A stretch of DNA of 64,000 bases from Tenrec ecaudatus (Eukaryota; Chordata; Mammalia; Afrosoricida; Tenrecidae), in assembly GCF_050624435.1 (NCBI RefSeq), contig NC_134537.1, forward strand, positions 10,164,584 through 10,228,583, given 5' to 3'. Made by a program: the position numbers and the translations under genes. Under the pieces are notes generated by a model. That model ran no database searches and had not been told where the DNA came from. It saw only the letters and a program-made list of their open reading frames with translations. This document shows, one piece after another, positions 56,382 to 64,000 of the stretch. Positions within the stretch are counted from its first letter, which is position 1. The number at the start of each line of letters is the position of its first letter.

Positions 56382-57789
56382 TTGGGTAATTATGAAGGGA
56401 CATGTATGAAAGTTTCTGTTTGCTTTTACTTGTCTGGACAGTTAGTAAACACCATCTTTGGATTCCTTCTCTAGTATTTGGGGAAAGTGTCGTAAATTCC
56501 ACTACTTCCAAATGATAATTAACCAGGTTCTCAATTTCTTACCATCGAGGCTGCCTGTGAATGGAGTGGGAAATGGTGGCATTTGCCTGCGGAGCTGGAC
56601 AGTTTAGTGCACTTGGCCATGGCGATTATAGCCACTGCAGCAAAGGGGCCAGGGACTGGCTCAGTAGAGGACTAGAGCTCATTGTGCATTCTGTTCAGGC
56701 CATGCCTCATTATCCAGGGGGTGGATGATCCAGTTTGGGGATTTTCCATGCCTCTGGCTTCCCCTCCCCTCTACTGTCTGCCTTTTGGCCACATTACAGA
56801 TCAAATTAGCATGTCTTTGAGAGGATAGACGGGGAAGGGACAGGTAGAATTCAAATTGGTCGATTTTGCAGTGTGTTCACCGCTCTAATGTAGGAGATCA
56901 AAACCACAGGCGAGCGTGGGGCTCTGGATTATCAGTGGATTATAGTTCATCTCGGCCAGAACTCCCCTCCATTACTGGAGAAATTGGAGTCTGATGAGCA
57001 ATCGCCATATTTCACATGGATATCAGGGCTCAGCACGTAGAGGCTTGTCCAGAATCCCAAATGCATCCAAGTTAGAAGTTGAGAGCTGGAAGGGACCTTA
57101 GAGATGACAAGTCTTGGAATATTGAGGCTTAGAGCCCCATAGCAGCATCCCAAAGATGGTCCCCAATGACAAGTGGACACCTGGAAAGAGGGCCTGAAAC
57201 CAGTTGACTTACAAAGTATGTCTTTGAGTCAGGGTGATAGGTGAAATATTAAACACTTCTTGTCCCCCCGGCCTATTTATTGTGACTCTCCACCAACTGG
57301 AACCTCAAATCAAGACCATCCACTGCAGATGCCCCGCCGCTGAGAGCAAAGACCCCACACGCTAAGGTTGCTAAAGAACACACCTTCCAGTTGGAGGTTG
57401 CTCGGATTTGATAAAAGAAGAGCCAGGAGGCAAGATCGGCGTGTCCCTCTGCTTGGCCAGAGAAAAGAAGGATTTCAAGATCAGCACTGAGGCGTTCTGA
57501 GCGTCCGTCCTCCTGCCCAACACCCACACACATACCCTTAAGGGAGAAGCCAGAGAGCGGAGAGGACTTCTAATGAAGTGTGGGGAGAGCTGAGGGAGAA
57601 GAGAAGAGCAGTTTTCTTCTTTTCCAGAGAATCCTGACGGAGAACTACTTGGTTTGACAGGCAGTTGGAATTTGGAAGAAGGTAAGCAAATAGGCAACAC
57701 GATTGTGCCAACATCTTTCACCACGCAGTGGCTGGAGAAGACCCCAAAACCCCTATCTTCCCACTATGGAATGTGCTAGCATGCTGCCT
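56382..57789. other. unassigned with small L2/CR1-like relic
   Basis: 57080-57150 'gagagctggaagggaccttagagatgac' is the common L2/CR1 (L3) relic. Otherwise unique-looking and somewhat GC-richer from 57250. No exon supported. Confidence 0.4.
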
Positions 57790-58165
57790 TGGAAGGCGCT
57801 AGGTGAGTGAAGTAGTAAACCCCCAAAAGAGGCGCGTGCTGCTGCCCCAGAAATACCACAAGGGGCTGGCTTTCAAGGACAGAGACTTATTTGCCCATAG
57901 TTCAGGGGGCTGGTAGGCCAAGTGCAGGGCCTTGGTATTTCCGGCTGTGTGTCTGTGGAGGGGAAGGTGGGTGTTCTTTGTCTCTCTTAGTTCTAGGAAC
58001 GGGCAGGCCTTGGCTCCTTGGCACCCTTCCGATAGCATCTATCTTCCCCAGGTTGTGCTGGCTCCTTTCCACATTTATCAGCTCTTTACATCACTCAGGA
58101 AGGATTTCCTTTAGGACAGACCTCACACTGAGATGGCCTCATTAACATAACAAAGAAACCCCCCC
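57790..58165 (+). repeat. possible interspersed repeat, unnamed
   Basis: 'cagaaataccacaaggggctggc' and 'cctcattaacataacaaag' resemble an afrotherian repeat I have seen but cannot name. A C-run followed by (CA)n lies at 58159-58183. Confidence 0.3.
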
Positions 58166-58454
58166 CCCCACACACACACACACCTGCATCCACAGGTATA
58201 GTCCTTAAGATTCAGCACAGATGTTGAGGGGATGCAATGCTACCCAAAATGTCGGAAACTCACACTGAGGGAAATATGACCAGGACCCTATTCCCTAACT
58301 TATCACAGAGGGAATCTGGAAAGCTAATATTCCACGGTAGGAAAGCCACCCCTGTGGTAAGTTGGAGGTAAAGTCCAAGTACATGATCCTGCTTTAAATA
58401 TCACTCCCACAAATCCCCCACACACACAACAGCTATGCTGCCTTAAAGTGAGAA

Positions 58455-60014
58455 TATGGTTGAATTTTTTAAAAAATTAAAACATTTTATTGGGGGCTTG
58501 TACAACTCATCACAATCCACACATACATCCATTGTGTCAAGAACTTTTGTACATTTGTCTTCCTCATCATTCTCAAAACATTTGCTTTCTACCTGAGCCC
58601 CTGGTACTCGCTCCTCAGTATGTTCCCCTCTCTCCTCACTCCCCCCCTCCATGAACCCTTGATAATATAGAAATTATTATTATTTTGTCATATCTTACAC
58701 CATCTGAAGTCTACCTTCACCCACTTCTCTGCTATCCGTCTCTCAGGGAGGACATTATATGTAGATTCTTGTAATCTGTTCCCCCTTTCTACCCCACCTT
58801 CCTTCCACCCTCCTGATATCTCCACTCTCATGACTGGTCCTGAAGGGATCATCAGTCCTGGATTCCCTGTATTTCCAGTTCCTATTTGTACAAGTGTACA
58901 TCATACCTCTGGTACAGTCAGATTGGTAAAGTAGAATTGGGATCATGATAGTGGGGTGGGGGGGGAAGCATTCAAGAACTAGAGGAAAATCATATGTTTC
59001 ATAATTGCTACACTGCATCCTGAATGGCTCATCTCCTCCCAGCGACCCTTCTGCAAGGGGATGTCCAATTGCCCTCAGATGGGCCCTGAGTCTTCACTCC
59101 ATACGCCCCATCATTCACAATGCTTTGATATTTTTTGGTCTTTGATGCCGGATAGATACTTGATCCCTTCGAATCCTCATGATTTCACAGGCTGGTGCCC
59201 TTCTCCATGTGGGCTTTGTTGTTTCTCAGCTAGATGGTCACTTGTTTATCTTCAGGCCTTTATGACCCCAGATGCTATATCTTTTGATAGCCACAGTGAG
59301 TTTTTCTGGATACTTTAGAGAAACAAATCCACAGAAACTCATGTATAAGAGAGAGTTTTATATAAAGGCTAAGTGCACATCAAGAAAACATCCCAACCCA
59401 GTACTGGCCAAGCCCACAAATCTAACATTAACCCATATGTCCGACACCAATCCACAAAGTTCTCCTCCATCTCACCAAACACACTGTGACACCAGCTGCA
59501 GGAGGAAAGCCGAATCAGTGAACATGTAAGCATCTCCGCTCTGGCAGGGGTCTCCACGCAACTGCTCCAGCACCAGGGCTGCATCAGGTTAGGTTCATAC
59601 AGCTTCACCTTGGGGATGTCTTGCAGGAAGTGAGCCTTGCCAGCTGAAGCAGGGAACTGGCTATGACAGCTGCACCCTGTTCCGACCATCACAAAGCAAG
59701 AGACCCGAGAACTAGAAAGGTGAGGCTCACCGAGCCATTTATCTCTCCACCTTCAATTAACCCCACATGTGTTTATCGGCCAGATTGGCACAATAAACTT
59801 TAACTATATCAGCTGGGCACCATCAGCTTTCTTCACCACAATTGCTTATGCACCCGAGGGGGAAATAGATCTATGTACATATATTTATAGGTTTAGTATT
59901 AAGGAAACAGATGGACAGTGGGTCCCTACTCAGGTACTCCCTCAATACAAGAACACTTTGTTCTAATAATTGGGCAGTCTGAGATGCTCACCTTCCTGAC
60001 ACGATCGCTGAACC
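58455..60014 (-). mobile_element. L1 3' end with 5' inversion, split by an LTR
   Basis: Minus-strand L1 3' end from 'ttaaaacattttattgggggc' (58475) up to 'tgcttatgcaccc' (59855). From 'gagggggaaatagatctatg' (59856) to 60014 the same L1 3'UTR continues in the opposite orientation, and this segment is the one immediately upstream in the L1. That is the expected structure of twin-priming. A family B LTR at 59297-59808 interrupts it. Possible duplication atggttgaattt / atagttgattct at 58456 and 60016 (9 of 12). Confidence 0.8.
59297..59808 (-). mobile_element. LTR-like element, family B
   Basis: Reverse complement of the 8870-9363 family: 'tagagaaacaaatccacagaaac', 'atgtaagcatctccgctctgg', 'gtcttgcaggaagtgagcc', 'gtttatcggccagattggcac'. 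It splits the L1 3'UTR inside 'gatag|ctgggcacc'. Confidence 0.7.
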
Positions 60015-60104
60015 CATAGTTGATTCTATCTCCTTGTAGAAGCAGCCACTCTTGTTGTCTCCTCCCACAGCAGCACCCATCCCCACCCTCATGCTTTCCC
60101 CTAA

Positions 60105-60440
60105 TGTAAGTATTAGGTTTCCTCACCTGTGAACTCAGGGACTTTACTGTGGTTACCGCCCACCCTGTGACATATATAACTACTGAATAGGCATGTCTTG
60201 TGGCTACCTTTACCTATCCCAAGAGAGTAAAGATGCTTCCTCCTCTCTCCTCCTCTCCTCTCCCACCTCCACGTGGACCACCACCAAGAAGGGCTGAGGT
60301 GAGCATGCTACTATGAAATATGTCTGACTCCTTTGTTTTATCCTCTCTCCTATCTCTCCTATTCCCTCTTTATTCTATATTATCACCCTACATTTGCGCC
60401 TATGGACCCTGTGGTTGTCAGAGGCTGGTTTCCTCTAACA
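60105..60440 (+). mobile_element. putative solo LTR of a class II ERV
   Basis: 336 bp from TGTAAGTATTAGG to GGTTTCCTCTAACA, flanked by ccctaa (60099-60104) and ccataa (60441-60446), a 6-bp duplication with one change. A TATA-like 'catatataac' lies about 65 bp in, followed by a long CT-rich stretch and a 'gtggttgtcagaggctgg' block near the end, as in betaretrovirus-type LTRs. No internal region is present, so nothing can be expressed beyond promoter activity. Confidence 0.45.
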
Positions 60441-60649
60441 CCATAACATCCTACTCTCTGGATCCCCAAATCTGTGTCTTTCCCACATTCAGAGACACTC
60501 ACTCTATCCCAAGAGGAATGGTGGATTTGGTTCTGGGGGAGATTTTGTGGAGGACAAGGTCACCAATTGGCCACAGAGGAATATGAATTACATGAATGAC
60601 AATTATGTGTTCCTTATCACGAGGTAGCACATCTGCTGTTCTTCTATAT

Positions 60650-60837
60650 CAGTGGCTCTCAACCTTCCTCATGCTGCAACCTTTAATACAGCTCCTCATG
60701 TTGTGGTGATCCCCCAACCATAAAATTATTTTCATTGCTACTTTATAACTTTCACTTTGCTACTGTTCTGCATCAGGCGACCCCTGTGAAAAGGTCATTC
60801 AACCCCCAAAGGGTCATGATCCACAGGTTGAGAACTG
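60650..60837. mobile_element. non-autonomous SPIN
   Basis: 188 bp with ends 'cagtggctctcaaccttcc' and 'cacaggttgagaactg'. Same internal make-up as the copies at 44759 and 55125. The right end has a small deletion and no 8-bp duplication is visible. Confidence 0.88.
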
Positions 60838-61394
60838 ATAAGCTGACCACTGTCCTCCCCAAAACAGTCAACGAAGGAGAGAATGAGGCCGGTGCTCACT
60901 AGGGCCAAGTTATCCACCCACTGCCTACTCCGATGAACCTGGAAATTTCATCAGAACCAGGAGGAGATGAAATCCCACAGTGTCCACTTGGGCTGGACTG
61001 GAACTAAATGGCAAATCCTGAATCGCCTCTAGAAATGCCTGCAGTCCTTACAGTGAACTAGCCCAGGAAAGCAGAGCTTACTCAACACAGGGAAACAAAA
61101 GGAAAAACCATTCCAGTACCCTGAGTTGGGGTCACTGTTTTGACTGTGAAATCCCCCCTGTCAGCATGCTTCATAGAGGACGCAGCTGTCCTCTCTCGCC
61201 TGAAAACCATTTCAAAGGATTTGTCTTCAGACTGGAGCCGGAGAGGTCTCCATGAACGGAGAGATGAAATCGCTGCTCAGAGAGCCCTATTCCAGGCCAT
61301 GCCAAGTTTGTCAGCAGCTTCACCACCATTTCTGCCTCTCTCCTTGGAGCAGCTCTGCAAGGGGCTTCCTGGAACCCTTGTTTCTGAAACAAGA
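60838..61394. other. unassigned
   Basis: No repeat or gene recognised. Confidence 0.4.
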
Positions 61395-61500
61395 GAGGCA
61401 GCTCCCCGATAGCAACAGCAACCTAAGCCCAAACAGTTGTCGATGAGTTGACTCGGCTCATGGCAACCAACCCCTTGTGTGACACAGCAGAACTGGGTGT
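61395..61500 (-). mobile_element. AfroSINE fragment
   Basis: 'aacagttgtcgatgagttgactcgg' tail half followed by 'gacacagcagaactggg'. Confidence 0.65.
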
Positions 61501-61504
61501 GGTG

Positions 61505-61690
61505 GTTGAAGTTGAGAACAGACACAGAAGAGCATGTACCCGTTCAACAGTTCCCCCGTGCACTATCTAACGATCGGGATCACGCTCTTCAAGTTGCGTG
61601 ATCATTCTCATCCTCCTCTTGCGAATCGTTCCTCTTCCATTAACACCAACCCATCACGGCCTGCTCAGGTTCCCACCTAATCTTCTGACG
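61505..61690 (-). mobile_element. ancient L1 3' end
   Basis: 'cttcaagttgcgtgatcattctc' and 'ttgttcctcttccattaacaccaacc'-like order is the reverse of an old L1 3' end. Confidence 0.45.
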
Positions 61691-63587
61691 TAACTGCTGC
61701 CACGTGGATCCCAAATAGATGGTTCTGGAAGGAGCACAGAACTCAAGGCAGGCAGGCTTCACTAGTCAAGCTTAAACCACTGCTTTAGTTAAAAGAAGAC
61801 ACCAGGGGTCTTTGGGGTTTGCAGAGTTCAGGGCAAACGTTTGGGGGATCGTAGAGTTTTGCAATGGCTATGATCTTGAGGGAGCTGTTTTCCAGGCCTT
61901 TCTTCTGAGGTGGTCTCTGGGTGGATTTTGGTCGGTAGCCAAGCAAGGTGACTTCGGTCCCCAGAGGTCAGTGGTGCAGGAGCCCTTTCCTCTTCTGGCA
62001 GAGCTTATCAGGAAAGCAGAGAAACTTCCTCCACCCTGAGCCTCACTCTCGCTCCCCACACCCCGAGACGCTCTATGAGCAAGACAGCCAGCAGCTGAGC
62101 ACACAGATGTGGTTCTGTCTGGGAACAGGGAACTCAAGAAGATACGGCGGTGGCCTTTGGAAGGGTCAGTGACAGCTGTGTAATCGGGGAAGCGCCTTGT
62201 CCAATTGAAAGCCCACCCTCCCTTTGAACTTCGTGCAATACCCCCCTCGTCCCCCTCCTGCTCCCCCACCCCCCGCACCCACACATACACCTCCCACCAG
62301 GGCCTGGGTTGTGTTTTCCTTTTTCTTTTTTCCCCCTTGGCAAATTACACCGTCCCGTTGGGAGGGCAGCTTGCTGAGTTTGGCAGTCCTGACACAGCCG
62401 TCTCTGAGCACGTTCCCGGAAAGCAGGCCTGAGCATGTGAGATGAATTTTCTCTGAACTGTGTGGTTTCCACTGTGTCAGAAAAACAAGCTTGGAGAAGC
62501 CCGCTTGGCTCCTATGCGTGTGCAGTCGCCCCCTTCCGGAGTTGAACACGCTGTTGGCTCCAAGTCCCTGTTCCTTTAAAACAAAAACAGCCGGGCTGCC
62601 GGTGTCTGGATCCCTGAAACCCGAGGCAGGCGTGGACAATGGACGGGCCTTCTTGTCATCACCCCAGAGGCCACATGACTGTGTCCTTGTGCCTGGAGGG
62701 GAGGCCAGGCCAGGCCAGCCTGCCTCTCTGTCTGCCTGTGGGGCCGCCACTCACTGCGGCTAAGCTGCTGGCCTTTCTTTTGAGCTTGCTCGCCTGCCTG
62801 CCTCCAGGCCCTTGGCTACCCTTCTTCCTCCCAAACATCCGAGTTCCACTTCCCAAAATAGCTGCCTGTAGGAAACCTCGGCGACTTGGGGGCCCCTGCA
62901 GTTGGTGAATTCCCAGTGCTGTCTGCAGGGATGTGGGGAGCAGGCAGGATGAACCGGGGAGGGACTGTGAGCCCCGGGGCTGCCAGTCACTGCTGCAATT
63001 CACCATCCACCCAGCGGTCACAGCTGCAGTTCACCAAGGACTCTGTGTAGCTCTGTGATGAGGCTGAAAAGCTGTCTGTCTACACCAGCTCCTCCCACCC
63101 TCCCTTCTGTTTTTCCCATAAGAGCGAGGCAAGGCCAGGCACCAGCCCAAGCCCTAACTCTTTCCATTGATTTTCCATACTTCAGGAAGGGAGCTCAAGG
63201 GCAGTTGACCTTCAGACGACCCCAAGCCATCAGTCTTTCCCCTCTGTCAAGAACTGTAGTTACCTGGCCACAGGGAAACAAAGAGCCCTGGCCTGCAAGC
63301 CCTGCTCCTCCCTGCTCAACCCCACCCATCCAACGTTGCACCCTTTGAGTGTGAGAAAACAGGGACATCTCCACAGCTCCCTACGCCAGGGCCTCTCAGA
63401 TCTGAGTCCTGGTGAACTTCCCCCTCAGAATGCTGGGGGTCCTGAAAGTCAGTCCTTCTTGTGGATTTATTAGATACTGTTCCAGTCAGCGAGGAGTCTC
63501 TGAGCGGCAGAAACATGTACCGCACTCGCCTGCTAACCTACAAGGTCGACCACTCGAACCAACCAGAAGGACTTCCAAAGATAGGTC
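61691..63587. other. repeat-poor, GC-richer unique stretch
   Basis: The longest part of the window without recognised repeats. It carries several overlapping open frames on both strands (longest about 194 codons on minus at 62166-62750), which GC-rich DNA gives by chance. An exact TGTGGTTT (RUNX-type) site occurs at 62461-62468. No splice-bounded exon, domain or CpG island was supported. It could be regulatory sequence of a neighbouring gene. Confidence 0.35.
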
Positions 63588-63668
63588 TGGAATATGCTTG
63601 ATACAATCGATGTCTGAAGGTTAAAAGAGCTGTCAGAGACCCCAATAAAATGATTTAAAAAGAAATAA
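63588..63668 (+). mobile_element. L1 3' end, very short
   Basis: 'atatgcttgatacaatcgatg' to 'gaccccaataaaatgatttaaaaag'. An 80-bp L1 tail. Confidence 0.8.
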
Positions 63669-63803
63669 AGAGAAGATAGCTCTGGCAATCTACTTAACAA
63701 AACGCAGCTGTTGCGAACTCTCTGAAGGACACTTCTACAGCGACACGCATTTGAGTTCTCATGAGTCAGGGCACCCTGGGCAGCAGTGAGTTTTTGGTGC
63801 TAT
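63669..63803 (+). mobile_element. AfroSINE 3' part
   Basis: 'cacttctacagcgacacgc' and 'gggcagcagtgagtttttgg' match the tail half. Confidence 0.5.
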
Positions 63804-63805
63804 GT

Positions 63806-63925
63806 AGTTGGAGGCACGCTAGTGCTATTGTACTAGGGTATGCCCCAAAGGTCAGCAGTTTGACTCCACCGGTGGCTCCAAGGGAGAAAGTAGAGGCTGT
63901 CTGCTCCCATCAAGATTTACAGCTA
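63806..63925 (+). mobile_element. AfroSINE 5' part
   Basis: 'ggtcagcagtttgactccaccgg' (B-box region) and 'gtctgctcccatcaagatttacag'. Confidence 0.7.
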
Positions 63926-63954
63926 GCGTGGGGCATGGTTGGCCCTCGGGTCAT

Positions 63955-64000
63955 AAGCTGCTGTAGCCAGGTGCCTTTGAGTTGGTTCAGACCTAACCCT
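63955..64000 (-). mobile_element. AfroSINE start, cut by window end
   Basis: 'ggtgcctttgagttggttcagacc' is the reversed tail; the rest lies beyond the window. Confidence 0.5.

Noticed and set aside
62166..62750. 194-codon minus-strand open frame
   Set aside because: No domain, low-complexity Gly/Lys run, other frames equally open. Fits chance in GC-rich sequence; no retrocopy signs.

Overview
This window is mammalian nuclear DNA with no intact protein-coding gene that I can support. It is a repeat-dense intergenic or intronic stretch. The lineage comes from the repeats. More than twenty copies of a tRNA-derived SINE have the AfroSINE layout (a head close to 'ggagtcctggtgg', a tail close to 'gagtcggaattgactcgatggca'), alongside BovB-like RTE LINEs whose 3' ends share that tail. 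That combination points to Afrotheria. The window also carries one near full-length and three short hAT elements whose ends and internal sequence I recognise as SPIN ('Space Invaders'), a horizontally transferred transposon. The afrotherian host of SPIN I know of is the tenrec, so the best guess is a tenrec, most likely Echinops telfairi. The species call is inference from memory of repeat families, not a database match.

Layout. 1-5 kb: an AfroSINE, a (GA)n tract, a retrocopy of a sperm-tail PG-rich-repeat (SHIPPO/STPG-type) gene, an MLT1-like LTR, a broken RTE and a MIR. 5-21 kb: L1 3' ends, a SINE with a tRNA-Gly-like head, AfroSINEs split by TG-starting LTR-like elements, old L1/L2/MIR/MER5 fragments, and a 520-bp interrupted (CA)n array. 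21.3-32.0 kb: one large minus-strand L1 serving as the backbone of a nest. It holds an L1 3' end, a solo LTR with a 5-bp duplication, and a SPIN transposon flanked by identical 8-bp duplications; the SPIN is itself split near the start of its transposase by another L1 3' end with a 10-bp duplication. 32-44 kb: RTE, MIR, L2, LTRs, an L1 3' end, a mariner-like MITE and a nearly full-length dead RTE (endonuclease and reverse transcriptase). 44-61 kb: three short SPIN derivatives, nested ancient repeats, a hairpin MITE split by an L1, an L1 with a twin-priming-type 5' inversion split by an LTR, and a possible class II ERV solo LTR. 61.7-63.6 kb: a GC-richer, repeat-poor stretch without recognisable exons.

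How the parts relate. L1 machinery probably supplied the many 5'-truncated L1 tails and the processed gene copy. RTE machinery probably supplied the AfroSINEs and the tRNA-Gly-headed SINE, because they share RTE-like tails. SPIN transposase would have moved the short SPIN derivatives. All coding copies seen here are broken. Nested insertions give a relative order of events: ancient L1/MIR/MLT1, then older L1 and AfroSINE, then LTRs and SPIN, then the youngest L1 3' ends.
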